Made by a program: the position numbers and the translations under genes
From: Ruminococcaceae bacterium AB4001
Lineage (GTDB): Bacteria > Bacillota > Clostridia > Saccharofermentanales > Saccharofermentanaceae
Direction: 5' to 3'
Assembly: GCA_000621765.1 (NCBI GenBank)
Contig: KK211345.1
Location: forward strand, 35,406-99,405
DNA length: 64,000 nucleotides
Notes under the pieces: generated by a model
Seen by the model: only the letters and a program-made list of their open reading frames with translations
Database searches by the model: none
What the model was told of the DNA's origin: nothing
Shown here: in pieces, positions 54,590 to 63,708 of the stretch
How the letters are laid out: each line of letters begins with the position of its first letter
Position numbering within the stretch: position 1 is the first letter of the stretch

Positions 54590-55975
54590 TCAAGAATCTC
54601 TTCCGCCGACAAGTATCGAGGATACTCTTAATGTGGGCTGGCCGACAGTAACCGGAACGTTGCCGGACATTGAACCGCACATGCCTGCCGAGAGCTTCAG
54701 GTCGTTACCGACCATATCAATATTCTTCAGAATCTCCTGGCCTTTGCCGATAAGCGTAGCGCCTCTTACAGGTTCTTCGATCTTGCCGTTCCTGACTATG
54801 AATGCTTCGTTTACGGCAAAGTTGAAATCGCCTGTGGATGTATCGACTGAACCGCCGCCCATCTGTGTGCAGTAAAGTCCGTATTCGGTATTGGCGATGA
54901 TGTCCTTGGGATCTGATTCGCCGTTGCAGATATATGTGTTGCTCATACGGGACGTCGGACAGTAAGAATAGTTCTGACGGCGTGAGCAGCCTGTTGGAGC
55001 GCAGTTCATACGTCTTGCGCCGAGCTCGTCTACGAGATAGTTCTTGAGGATTCCGTTCTCGATAAGGAGAAGGTCAGATGATGTATTACCTTCATCGTCT
55101 GTTGCGTAAGAACCCCATTCACCGTCGATAAGTGCATTATCTCTTGCGCTTACAACGGAAGATGCAATCTGCTCGCCGAGCTTGTCTGTGAAATACGAAT
55201 TTTTGATACCGACTGATGTTGCTTCAAGAGCATGTCCGCATGCTTCGTGGAAGATAACGCCGCCGAATCCGTTGCCCAAAATTACAGGCATCTTAGCAGA
55301 AGGCGCATAGCCTGCGTTGACCATGCGGATGGCAGTATCACAGCACTCACGTGTCTTATCTATAAGCGGATATTCATTGATAAATTCATATCCTCTCATG
55401 GTTCCGGGAGCGACTCTTCCGCTCTGCTTCTCATTTTCTTTTGTAGCGATAGCCTCAACTGAGAGTCTGATCCTCTTGGTCGTATCTTCGGTGTTTACGC
55501 CTCTTGTATTGATGACTCTGGCTGTACGTGTCTTTGCAGCGATCGAAGATGCAGCCTGTGTAATAAGCGGGCTGTATGAAAGCGCGAAATCAGAAGACTT
55601 GCGGAGAAGTTCGACCATGTCTGATTTGGGTACGGACATGGGATCGATCTCTACGGTGGATCTTGTTGTAGAACAAAGCTCCTTTAATGCTTCGATGCTT
55701 CCTTTGTCATTGCCCTTGATGGCTGCAGCAGCTTCTCTTGCGAGCTTGAGCAATACTTCGATATCGTTGTCGCTCGAATAAACATATACTGAATTAGTGC
55801 CTGCCAGAAGTCTGATGCCCGTACCGGAATCAAAGCCTGTTGCAGCCCTGATTACCTGGCCGTTAAGCAGAGATACGGATTTTGTTTCAGAGACTTCCTG
55901 AAAAACTTCAGCAAAGTCAGCCGTGGTAGACATTGCCTCTTCCAATATTCTGAGGCAGTCGCTGTCATTAAACAT
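54590..55975 (-). CDS. tldD: TldD metallopeptidase
   Basis: 461 residues from the ATG at 55975, with AAGGGG 7 nt upstream. The active-site helix is VIFHEACGHALEA, giving the family HExxxH zinc motif. The C-terminal Gly-rich blocks follow (GCSRRQNYSYCPTSRMSNT, LSAGMCGSMSGNVPVTVG). It acts as the catalytic subunit with PmbA. No RiPP precursor was recognised nearby. The gene follows the acyl-CoA synthetase by 32 nt. Confidence 0.94.
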   Translation of the reverse strand: MFNDSDCLRILEEAMSTTADFAEVFQEVSETKSVSLLNGQVIRAATGFDSGTGIRLLAGTNSVYVYSSDNDIEVLLKLAREAAAAIKGNDKGSIEALKELCSTTRSTVEIDPMSVPKSDMVELLRKSSDFALSYSPLITQAASSIAAKTRTARVINTRGVNTEDTTKRIRLSVEAIATKENEKQSGRVAPGTMRGYEFINEYPLIDKTRECCDTAIRMVNAGYAPSAKMPVILGNGFGGVIFHEACGHALEATSVGIKNSYFTDKLGEQIASSVVSARDNALIDGEWGSYATDDEGNTSSDLLLIENGILKNYLVDELGARRMNCAPTGCSRRQNYSYCPTSRMSNTYICNGESDPKDIIANTEYGLYCTQMGGGSVDTSTGDFNFAVNEAFIVRNGKIEEPVRGATLIGKGQEILKNIDMVGNDLKLSAGMCGSMSGNVPVTVGQPTLRVSSILVGGRDS

Positions 55976-56007
55976 ATTTATTCCCCTTATCTTAAGCAAA
56001 AGATTAC

Positions 56008-57717
56008 TTAGAAACGCTTGATCTTCTTGGATGTATTCTTCTCGAATTCAGTCATCCTGAGGACAGTCTTCTTGATCTTCTTATAGCTCTCGAGTTTCTC
56101 GTTTGTGGCAGCAACGACATCTTTTAAGATGCTCATTATCTGCTCTTCTGTAGGATCGGTCTCGATGCCGAGCTTTGCCTTTACCTCATCAAGATCCGGG
56201 AAGATAGTTGCCGTAATAACGATATCGTCCTTAGCCTTGTCGTCTTCACCTGATACGACAGATTCTGCGACATAAGGCGAAAGCGAGAGGAGATACTCGA
56301 TCTCTTCCGGGAAAACGTTCTTACCGTTCTTGGCGATGATGACGTTCTTCTTGCGTCCTGTAATGATGCAGAAGCCGTCTTCGTCGATATAGCCCAGGTC
56401 GCCTGTGTGATAGTAACCGTCCTTATCGAGAGCGATAGCAGTATTCTCGGGATCTTTGTAGTAACCGAGGAAGTTGTTGTCGCCCTTGGAGATGAACTCA
56501 CCGATGCCGTCTTCATCAGGATCCAAGATCTTAACGTCACAGCCCGGGAGCGGCAGACCTGCTGCATGGTTCTTGAATGCAACGTCACGGTTCAATGCAA
56601 GGATAGGTGCGCACTCAGTAAGGCCGTAGCCCTGAACGCAGAGGAATCCGATATCCTGGAAGAACTTTAAGATCTCAGGATTTACGGGAGCGCCGCCCAA
56701 GATGATGAGTCTCATCCTTCCGCCGAATACGTCGTGGATCTGCTTGAAGAGTTTTCTTCTCATCTTATTTGAGAAGTGGAATGTATTTGCAAGCTTGATA
56801 CCTGTCTTAAGCTTTTTCGCCTTCTTGGGATCAGCATTAACGCCCTTCATGATCTTCTTGTAGAAGAGTTCGAGCATTACAGGTACCATGAGGATCGCCG
56901 TAGGTCTTACTTCCTGAATGTTCTGTGCGATGTATCTTAAGCCTTCGCATATACCTACTGTCGTACCTCTGTAGACCTGACCCAAGAATCCGCAGGTGCA
57001 TTCATATGTGTGATGCAGAGGAAGTACTGAGAGCCAGACATCATTCCTGTCGATATAGAGCATTGAGAACATGGACATCAAGTTCTTGCAGATGTTCTTC
57101 TGGCAGAGCATAACTGCCTTGGATTTAGCTGTTGTACCTGACGTGAAGAGAAGGATCGTCATCTCCTCAGGATCGATCGTTGCTTCGGTAAATGTCTTAT
57201 CACCTGCAGCGAGCTTTTCCTCACCCTGCTTTAAGCAGTCCTGATATTTGAGGAATCTGTCGTCCTTGGTATCGTCCATGCAGATCCAGTATTTGATAGT
57301 ATCTACTTTTCCGTAAACCTGGTTTACGATGTCGAGCTTGGACTTGGCGAAAACGAGGATGTCGACCTCAGCTCTTGTGAGCATGTTTAATACGTCATCT
57401 ACAGGGAGCTCCTTATCGAGCGGAACGACGCATCCTGTGCCGTTTGTCGTTGCAAGATAGGTTGTGTACCATTCATATCTTGTCTCAGCGAAAATCGCGA
57501 TCCTGGCGCCCTTTTTGACTACACTCATAAAATAGGTTCCGAGTGAATCGATGTCATGATCGTATTTCTCTGTGGAGACCGGGATATACTCTCCACCCTT
57601 CTTCTCCTTGATCAGGAAAACAGGGTTTTGCGGGAATTCACGTACTCTTTTCTTAATGACGTCTCTCAGATCATGGATTTCCGTAACTTCATAGAGTCCT
57701 GCGTAGGGGTCTTTCAT
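56008..57717 (-). CDS. AMP-binding acyl-CoA synthetase (long-chain type)
   Basis: 569 residues of the adenylate-forming family. The P-loop-like motif is LLFTSGTTAKSKAVML, the core motif is VQGYGLTECAPIL, and YHTGDLGYIDEDGF gives the conserved Asp. The C-terminal catalytic lysine region includes NTSKKIKRF at the end. The protein probably activates a fatty or aryl acid to its CoA thioester; chain specificity is unclear. Its start is 4 nt from the pyrE stop, so it may be read through from the pyr operon. Confidence 0.9.
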   Translation of the reverse strand: MKDPYAGLYEVTEIHDLRDVIKKRVREFPQNPVFLIKEKKGGEYIPVSTEKYDHDIDSLGTYFMSVVKKGARIAIFAETRYEWYTTYLATTNGTGCVVPLDKELPVDDVLNMLTRAEVDILVFAKSKLDIVNQVYGKVDTIKYWICMDDTKDDRFLKYQDCLKQGEEKLAAGDKTFTEATIDPEEMTILLFTSGTTAKSKAVMLCQKNICKNLMSMFSMLYIDRNDVWLSVLPLHHTYECTCGFLGQVYRGTTVGICEGLRYIAQNIQEVRPTAILMVPVMLELFYKKIMKGVNADPKKAKKLKTGIKLANTFHFSNKMRRKLFKQIHDVFGGRMRLIILGGAPVNPEILKFFQDIGFLCVQGYGLTECAPILALNRDVAFKNHAAGLPLPGCDVKILDPDEDGIGEFISKGDNNFLGYYKDPENTAIALDKDGYYHTGDLGYIDEDGFCIITGRKKNVIIAKNGKNVFPEEIEYLLSLSPYVAESVVSGEDDKAKDDIVITATIFPDLDEVKAKLGIETDPTEEQIMSILKDVVAATNEKLESYKKIKKTVLRMTEFEKNTSKKIKRF

Positions 57718-57720
57718 ATA

Positions 57721-58569
57721 TCAGCAATATCCTTTCGAAATAGCAAGTTCAGCGCGTTCCTTATTCTTTCCGCCTTTAGCGATCTCATTTTCGATGAAAT
57801 CGGGATGCGCCTTGATAAAAGCGGTCATGTATTCAGCAGGTGATTCCAGGAAATGGAGGATCATTGCCTTCTGGTTTTCGTTGATAACTCCGTTTGTTAA
57901 AGCTTCATCGAAGAGCTGTTCGTCGATTCCAGTAAGAGCGTGAAGCTCTACGCCAAGACCTTTGAGGACTTCTTCACCGCCCTGATGTCTGTCAACGACT
58001 GCAACTGTATCAGTGATCTCAGCTCCATTGTTCCTGATGACCGGAATCCATGCTCTCTCATATGAAGATGCCTCCGTTACGAGGTCAGCGATATGAAGTG
58101 CCTTCTTGCCGGTAAGCTCGATCTCAGAAGCAGCTACTGCTTGACCTTCGATCTTTTCCGAATAGACATATGTCATGTCCTTGAAGATCGTAAGATGCGG
58201 TTTTCCAAGAAGATATGCGGGCATCATGGAGAAGAAATAGTCTCTTCTCTCGCCGCCTGAGATAAAGTCGAAATCAAGCTTGGAAGCTTCTTCTGCGAGC
58301 TTGTCGGATACCATCTTGAACGTGCCGCCCTTGTTATAGTAAGCGAGCATCATGTCGAAGATCTCTTCGGGTGCGGTGAGCCTGTCGTTTGCGATCGCCT
58401 GTTCGATCCTCTTTAAGACTTCACCTGCAGCAGCTTCATTTTCGAGAAGAAAATGCGTATTGATAAAGAAAGGTCCGAGTCTTCCTGAGGTATACCAGAA
58501 AGGTGTATCTTCAGGTGCAACGCGGATCGCTTTTGTATCAAACAAAGCTTCGATAATAGCGTTTCCCAT
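57721..58569 (-). CDS. pyrE: Orotate phosphoribosyltransferase-like protein with altered PRPP loop
   Basis: 282 residues, longer than usual OPRT (about 210). It lies at the pyrE position of the pyr operon. Recognisable parts are TPFWYTSGRLGPFFINTHF near the N-terminus, DFISGGERRDYFFSMMPAYL in the middle, and the strand KALHIADLVTEASS where OPRTs have VDDVITTGGS. The PRPP loop is therefore degenerate: one of the two Asp and the TGG are missing. Function as OPRT is inferred mainly from context and similarity. AAGGAG lies 9 nt before the ATG. Confidence 0.75.
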   Translation of the reverse strand: MGNAIIEALFDTKAIRVAPEDTPFWYTSGRLGPFFINTHFLLENEAAAGEVLKRIEQAIANDRLTAPEEIFDMMLAYYNKGGTFKMVSDKLAEEASKLDFDFISGGERRDYFFSMMPAYLLGKPHLTIFKDMTYVYSEKIEGQAVAASEIELTGKKALHIADLVTEASSYERAWIPVIRNNGAEITDTVAVVDRHQGGEEVLKGLGVELHALTGIDEQLFDEALTNGVINENQKAMILHFLESPAEYMTAFIKAHPDFIENEIAKGGKNKERAELAISKGYC

Positions 58570-58603
58570 GTCATCTATCTCCTTGTAATTAGTCTTATTA
58601 TGT

Positions 58604-59518
58604 TTACCATCTCTGCAAAGTGCCGGTCAGGTCTTTGAGCAGAAGATCATTATCTGAGCAGTATTTTTCTAGATCAGCGGTAATATCAACGGGAAGTGCC
58701 GGATGTACAAGGCATGCCGTACCGATCTCAACGGCTGATGCGCCTGCGATCATGAATTCCAATACATCCTTATAGTCAGCGATACCGCCGCATCCTACGA
58801 TCGGAATGTCCAACACCTGGCTGCACTCTGCGACCATGCGGATAGCAACAGGCTTAACAGCCGGTCCGGAATATCCGCCCGTATTATTCGTTAGAACGGG
58901 TCTTCTTGTCCTGATGTCGATCCTCATGCCCATAAGAGTATTGATGAGAACAACGGCATCAGCTCCTCCTGCCTGTGCAGCAAGCGCCGTAGCCTTGATA
59001 TCAGTGACATTAGGTGTCAGCTTGATCCATAAAGGAAGATCCGTAAGTTTACGGAGTTCTGACGTTATGTACTTGATCGCCTGGGGATCGCTGCCGATCG
59101 TCATGCATCCTTCTTTTACGTTGGGGCATGAGAGATTGATCTCAAGTGCATCGATCTTATCCTTATGGGGATCTAAGGTCTTTACCATGTCGATATAGTC
59201 TTCGTAGCTGTGTCCTGCTACGTTAACGATAACTGCCGCACCTGAATTCTTCATGAAATCCAGGTCGTTTTCGATAAAGTATTCGACACCGGGATTCTGG
59301 AGACCTACTGAATTAAGCATTCCGGAATCGCACTCAGCGACTCTTACTCCGGGATTACCTGCTCTGGGCTTAATGGTAAGTCCTTTGGATGAGATACCGC
59401 CAAGGATCGAAAGATCGTAGAACTCGGCAAGTTCCCTTCCGAAATTGCATGTGCCGGAAGCAAGGATAAGAGGGCTTTTAAGGTTGACTGAACCGACTTT
59501 AACTGAAATATCGCCCAT
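58604..59518 (-). CDS. pyrD: Dihydroorotate dehydrogenase B, catalytic subunit
   Basis: 304 residues, class 1B. FMN barrel blocks are PLILASGTCNFG, GLTIKPRAGNPG and VGCGGIADYKDV. The catalytic Cys lies in EINLSCPNVKEG (about residue 131). The 1B enzyme works as PyrD2K2 with NAD as electron acceptor and needs PyrK. The ATG at 59518 overlaps the pyrK stop (TAATG) and is preceded by GGGAGG; starts further upstream lie inside pyrK. Confidence 0.95.
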   Translation of the reverse strand: MGDISVKVGSVNLKSPLILASGTCNFGRELAEFYDLSILGGISSKGLTIKPRAGNPGVRVAECDSGMLNSVGLQNPGVEYFIENDLDFMKNSGAAVIVNVAGHSYEDYIDMVKTLDPHKDKIDALEINLSCPNVKEGCMTIGSDPQAIKYITSELRKLTDLPLWIKLTPNVTDIKATALAAQAGGADAVVLINTLMGMRIDIRTRRPVLTNNTGGYSGPAVKPVAIRMVAECSQVLDIPIVGCGGIADYKDVLEFMIAGASAVEIGTACLVHPALPVDITADLEKYCSDNDLLLKDLTGTLQRW

Positions 59519-60287
59519 TACCAGACCACCTCCCTGCTGTCGAAAACAGGACCGTCCTTGCAGCATCTGACGTTCTTGAATCCGTCAGGTCCTTCATCCT
59601 TGACCTTTACGGTACAGCAAAGACAGATGCCTACTCCGCATGCCATGCGCTGTTCCATCGAAACAAGGCACTTCATATTCTTTTCAGAAGCCCATGCGCT
59701 TACGGCCTTCATCATGGGGATGGGGCCGACGCAGCAGATCAGGGTCTTTGAAGGATCATAGATCGCGATCGTATCAAGACCTGCGATAACTGTCCCCTTT
59801 ATTCCTGTATCTCCGCTGTCTGTCGTAAGGATATAAGACGGTTGGTTGAGTATTACCTGTGAAGCGTTCCTGAATCCTTCGCATACTGTTACGTTCTTAC
59901 CTGCAGCGGTAAGAGTCTCATATGCGAAATTGATCGGGAAAACGCCTGTTCCTCCGCCTGTGAGGATAACGTTGTCAAAGCCTTCGAAGTCAAATCCGTT
60001 GCCCAAAGGACCAAGGCAGTCGACTTCCATGCCTTCTTTAAACTGCGATATCTCGGAGGTGCCCTTCCCTACTACTTTGACGCCGACATAAAAGAATCCT
60101 TTTTCCTTGTCGACGCTGGCGATGCCGAAAGGTCTTTTAGGAAAACCGTTCCGGCAGAGATATTTACAAACTGTCCGGGAATAGCAGAGCCTGCTATTTC
60201 GGGACAGTCAAACCCGAGATAGCAGGTATCTCCATTTAAAAATTCAATTGAAACTAACTTGATTCTATATTCTATTTTCTGAGCCAT
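59518..60287 (-). pseudogene. pyrK: Dihydroorotate dehydrogenase electron transfer subunit, frameshifted
   Basis: Two frames together make a normal PyrK of about 257 residues. The first (60287 down to 60072) reads MAQKIEYRIKLVSIEFL, then GQFVNIS, then FLKDLSAS and stops. The next frame continues the family sequence from RPFGIASVDKEKGFFYVG onward to LGPLGNGF, the FAD/NAD part and the [2Fe-2S] cysteines (ACGVGICLCC). The switch lies at CTAAAAG (A run at 60135-60138): one extra A, or a -1 slip, restores LKRPFG. It is a mutation, a sequencing error, or programmed frameshifting on A AAA G. Start overlaps the pyrF stop. Confidence 0.88.
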
Positions 60288-61246
60288 TACTGTATTACAT
60301 ACTTACGGTGCAGGATCGCCTCGTTAAGTTTATCCTTCATGTTCTCTGCTTCAAATCTTGCAGCCTTACCGAAATCCTCAGGCTTGAAGAAATCGGACTT
60401 AGACTGCCATGCTGTCATGATGCTTCTTGAAGCGTTTACGATACCGCCCTTGCCGTTAGGTGTGAAACCAGCGACAGCATCATCAGCTCCGGCGCCCTGT
60501 GCACCGTAGCCGGGTACGAGAATGAATGCGTTAGGCATTACTCTTCTGAGATGTACAGCCTGCTCAGGCCATGTAGCGCCTACAACAGCGCCGACTGATG
60601 AGAAGCCTTCCTCACCAATGAGGTCCTCGCCCCACTCGGAAACCTTCTCAGCTACAGCCTCATATAACTTGCGGCCGTCGGTCAGCTCAAGATCCTGGAA
60701 GTCGCCAGCTGAAGCATTTGATGTTCTTACCAGGCAGAAGACGCCCTTGCCGTCGCGCTTTGCAACGTCGATGAAAGGCTTAACGCCGTCGATTCCGAGA
60801 TAGCAGTTGACTGTACATGCATCAAATCCGCTCATCTCGTTCGTATAGTCAAGGAGATGCTCTGTCTTACCGATAACTGCTTCGGCATAAGCTGTTGCAG
60901 TAGAGCCGATATCGTTACGCTTGCAGTCCGCAATAACGAGCATACCCTTTCTCTGGGCATATCTTGCGGTAAGGAGCATTGTCTTGATCGAATCGTATCC
61001 GTACATCTCATAGTAAGCGTACTGAAGCTTTACCGCAGGAACGATGTCACATGTCTGGTCAATGATCTCCTTATTGAAGAGCCAGATAGCTTTTGCTGTA
61101 GCTTTCGTCGGTTCCTCAGGGAAAAGCTGCTCTGCATATTCCTTGATGTGAGCGGGGATATAATCGAGCTTAGGATCAAGACCGATTACAGAAGGGTTCT
61201 GCATTTCATCGATCTTTCTTACCAGGCAATCAGCAAAGTTTCTCAT
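60287..61246 (-). CDS. pyrF: Orotidine 5'-phosphate decarboxylase, type 2
   Basis: 319 residues, the long type 2 form (short type is about 240). It decarboxylates OMP to UMP. The catalytic block is VIADCKRNDIGSTA, and GVFCLVRTSNASA is the type 2 marker. VPGYGAQGAGADDA is the phosphate-binding loop near the C-terminus. Its start lies inside the end of pyrC (17 nt overlap), with GGAGG 11 nt upstream. Confidence 0.95.
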   Translation of the reverse strand: MRNFADCLVRKIDEMQNPSVIGLDPKLDYIPAHIKEYAEQLFPEEPTKATAKAIWLFNKEIIDQTCDIVPAVKLQYAYYEMYGYDSIKTMLLTARYAQRKGMLVIADCKRNDIGSTATAYAEAVIGKTEHLLDYTNEMSGFDACTVNCYLGIDGVKPFIDVAKRDGKGVFCLVRTSNASAGDFQDLELTDGRKLYEAVAEKVSEWGEDLIGEEGFSSVGAVVGATWPEQAVHLRRVMPNAFILVPGYGAQGAGADDAVAGFTPNGKGGIVNASRSIMTAWQSKSDFFKPEDFGKAARFEAENMKDKLNEAILHRKYVIQ

Positions 61247-62489
61247 ACGTGACTTTTCCTCCCATTATAGTAAGTATTGTTTCACCATATAATTTCCAGC
61301 CGTCGTACGGCGTGTTTCTTGACTTTGAGAGCATCTTCTCTTTATCGAAAACGAACTCATTATCAAGATCGAAGACAGCCAGATCGGCATCGTCACCGAC
61401 ATTCATGCCGCCTCTTCCGAGCTTTAATATCCTGGAAGGACCATAGCACATCAGATCGATGAGGCGCTCTAAGGTTATCTCACCTGTCTTTACCAGATAA
61501 GTGTACCCCAAAGCGAAGGCAGTCTCAAACCCTAATATACCATTTAATGCGACAGAAAATTCACACACTTTCTCGTCAGCATGATGAGGAGCGTTGTCTG
61601 TGGCGATCGCATCGATGGTTCCATCCTTGATTCCTTCGATGATCGCAAGCCTGTGATCTTCGGTACGGAGCGGCGGATGCATCTTGAAATTCGTGTCGTA
61701 AGTCTCGCACTTATCGTCCGTCAGAGTGAAGTAATGAGGGCATGTCTCGCATGTGACCTTTACTCCCCTTGCCTTTGCTTCCCTGATCATGCGGACGCCG
61801 CCCTTTGTGCTTACATGGCAGATATGTACCGGAATATTCAGATATTCAGACAGGATTATGTCTCTTGCGATCATGATGTCCTCAGCTGCAGAAGGGATTC
61901 CCCTGATTCCTATTGAAGTCGATACAACGCCTTCGTTCATTGCGCCTTCGGAGAGGTCCTTGTCTTCACAGTGGTTGAGCACCGGGAGATCGAAGTCGGA
62001 AGAATATTCCAGGACCTTTCTCATAATTCCGGCATTCTTGATCGGATGTCCGTCATCAGATACTGCTACGATGCCTGCTTCTTTCATAAGGCCCATCTCA
62101 GAGATGAGGTCTCCGTTGATGCCCTTTGTAGCGGCTCCTATGGGATAAACCCTGCACTTGTCTGCTTCTTTAGCCTTCTTTAAGATTCCGCTGATGACTG
62201 CTGCGTTGTCTGCTACAGGATTCGTGTTAGGCATCGGGCAGATAGAAGTGTAGCCGCCCTTTGCAGCGCTGGCTGTGCCTGTTGCAATAGTTTCCTTATA
62301 TTCTCCGCCTGGTTCTCTTAAGTGGCAGTGCATGTCCACAAGACCCGGAGTTACCGTAGCGCCTTTAAGGTCGATTACTCTGTCAGCGGTATCTTCAGCA
62401 AATTCATTTGCGAACTTGCCATCTTCGATAAATACCTTCGAAGCTTTGTCATCTCCGAAGACTTTGCAGTTCTTAAGTATTATTCTCAC
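61230..62489 (-). CDS. pyrC: Dihydroorotase
   Basis: 419 residues, amidohydrolase class I. The metal-binding HxH motif is [13 protein letters not shown]. Other zinc ligands fall in LPVLNHCED and [10 protein letters not shown], and the catalytic Asp in [10 protein letters not shown]. It starts at GTG, overlapping the stop of the pyrRB fusion (GTGA), with AAGGAGG 9 nt upstream. In the operon it is followed by pyrF. Confidence 0.95.
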   Translation of the reverse strand: MRIILKNCKVFGDDKASKVFIEDGKFANEFAEDTADRVIDLKGATVTPGLVDMHCHLREPGGEYKETIATGTASAAKGGYTSICPMPNTNPVADNAAVISGILKKAKEADKCRVYPIGAATKGINGDLISEMGLMKEAGIVAVSDDGHPIKNAGIMRKVLEYSSDFDLPVLNHCEDKDLSEGAMNEGVVSTSIGIRGIPSAAEDIMIARDIILSEYLNIPVHICHVSTKGGVRMIREAKARGVKVTCETCPHYFTLTDDKCETYDTNFKMHPPLRTEDHRLAIIEGIKDGTIDAIATDNAPHHADEKVCEFSVALNGILGFETAFALGYTYLVKTGEITLERLIDLMCYGPSRILKLGRGGMNVGDDADLAVFDLDNEFVFDKEKMLSKSRNTPYDGWKLYGETILTIMGGKVTYEKLC

Positions 62490-63529
62490 AGATTGTTCCT
62501 CCTTGCCATAAGAAGGTAGAGCACAGCCATTCTGACCGCTACACCGTTCGTTACCTGTTCATTGATGACCGACTGGTCGCAGTCGTATACTGCCGTCGGG
62601 AGCTCTACGCCGTGGTTGCACGGACCCGGGTGCATGAGGAATGCATCGGGTTTTGCGAGCGCGAGCATCTCGGGAGTAATCGCATAGAACTTAGCGTATT
62701 CTGCAATCGACGGGAACAGTGATTTCTGCTGGCGTTCGAGCTGTACGCGGAGTCCCATGACCGCGTCAGCATCCTTTATGCAGTCTGCTACGCTGTCAGC
62801 GATCCTGACGCCCATGTTCTCGATTCCTACGGGCATCATGGTCTTAGGTCCGTAGACGCTTACGTTTGCACCGAGCTTCTTAAGTCCTATTGCGTTGGAT
62901 CTTACTACTCTTGAGTGATAGATGTCACCACAGATCGCGATGTTCTTGCCTTCGAAAGTATCGAATCTCTCATACATCGTGAGCATGTCGAGCAGTGCCT
63001 GTGTAGGATGCTCGTTCATTCCGTCGCCTGCATTTACCACGGAAGCCTTGAGATAAGGCGCGATAAAGTGCGGAGCTCCGGACTGGTTATGTCTCATGAT
63101 TATGATGTCAGTTCCCATGTCGATGAGGATAGCGAGCTGGATGTTTGCGGGCCTTCCCATATCGAAAATGTTCTCTATAGCGGCTCTTGTCGTTCTGCCG
63201 GTATAAAGAACATCATCTACAAGTATTATCTTTTTGCCGTTGACATCGAAAGGGATATCAGTGCCGTTTACCACGGGGTGAGCAGAAAGCATCGAAAGGT
63301 CATCTCTGTAGAAAGTGATATCAAGAATGCCCATCGGCACTTTGATGCCTTCGATCTCCTCCAAAAGCTTGCGAAGTCTCATCGCGAGCGGAACGCCCCT
63401 TTTCTGAATTCCAATGATGGCTACGTTCTCGAGGCCGTCGTTATGCTCAACTATCTCATGAGAGATCCTTATGAGCGCACGGGACATCGCCGCTTCGTCC
63501 ATCAGTTCGTGACCGGGAATCAAGACCAT
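62486..63529 (-). CDS. pyrR-pyrB: In-frame fusion of truncated PyrR and truncated aspartate carbamoyltransferase (PyrB)
   Basis: 347 residues. Residues 1 to about 137 are Pyr[21 protein letters not shown] and the PRPP motif [17 protein letters not shown] (101-117). Intact PyrR has about 180 residues; the last 40 or so are absent. From about 138 the sequence is ATCase: [10 protein letters not shown] (Arg146 equals E. coli Arg105), [16 protein letters not shown] (His174 equals His134), [11 protein letters not shown] and [10 protein letters not shown]. The first 90 or so ATCase residues, with the STRTR phosphate loop and the Ser80/Lys84 loop, are missing. The frame is clean. A pyrR-pyrB deletion or assembly error is likelier than a working bifunctional enzyme. 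Confidence 0.9.
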   Translation of the reverse strand: MVLIPGHELMDEAAMSRALIRISHEIVEHNDGLENVAIIGIQKRGVPLAMRLRKLLEEIEGIKVPMGILDITFYRDDLSMLSAHPVVNGTDIPFDVNGKKIILVDDVLYTGRTTRAAIENIFDMGRPANIQLAILIDMGTDIIIMRHNQSGAPHFIAPYLKASVVNAGDGMNEHPTQALLDMLTMYERFDTFEGKNIAICGDIYHSRVVRSNAIGLKKLGANVSVYGPKTMMPVGIENMGVRIADSVADCIKDADAVMGLRVQLERQQKSLFPSIAEYAKFYAITPEMLALAKPDAFLMHPGPCNHGVELPTAVYDCDQSVINEQVTNGVAVRMAVLYLLMARRNNL

Positions 63530-63530
63530 A

Positions 63531-63590
63531 AAAAAACTCCTTCCGCCAGTAATATATGGCTATGCGCCACCCGTCCGGCTAAAGAAGGAA
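63531..63590 (-). terminator. Attenuator terminator of the pyr operon, overlapping the pyrR ribosome binding site
   Basis: On the minus strand TCCTTC-TTTA-GCC pairs with GGC-G-GAAGGA, followed by seven T residues and then the pyrR ATG. The right arm contains the AAGGAG ribosome binding site, so the hairpin could block both transcription and translation. The GCCGGAC beside the left arm (63573-63579) is complementary to the PyrR loop. Confidence 0.8.
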
Positions 63591-63621
63591 TCCGTAAATA
63601 AATCAATATTAACAGCTACTT

Positions 63622-63639
63622 ACGGCCTCGCCGGACCGT
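63622..63639 (-). promoter_or_regulatory. PyrR-binding RNA loop (anti-antiterminator)
   Basis: On the minus strand ACGG-TCCGGCGAGG-CCGT forms a 4-bp stem around a loop matching the PyrR consensus (UCCNGNGAGG). Its GTCCGGC (63636-63630) pairs perfectly with GCCGGAC downstream to form the competing antiterminator. This is a complete PyrR-type attenuator. Confidence 0.88.
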
Positions 63640-63708
63640 TTAAAGTTTTGCTGTATGAATTCTATAATTAAAGCCCTTTAAAAGCAATGGCTCTTTTCAA
63701 TTTCGCAG

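Noticed and set aside
59518..60030. Independent 170-residue oxidoreductase gene starting at 60030
   Set aside because: Its start is in the middle of the PyrK homology, and the missing N-terminal part is in the adjacent frame just upstream; it is the 3' part of pyrK.
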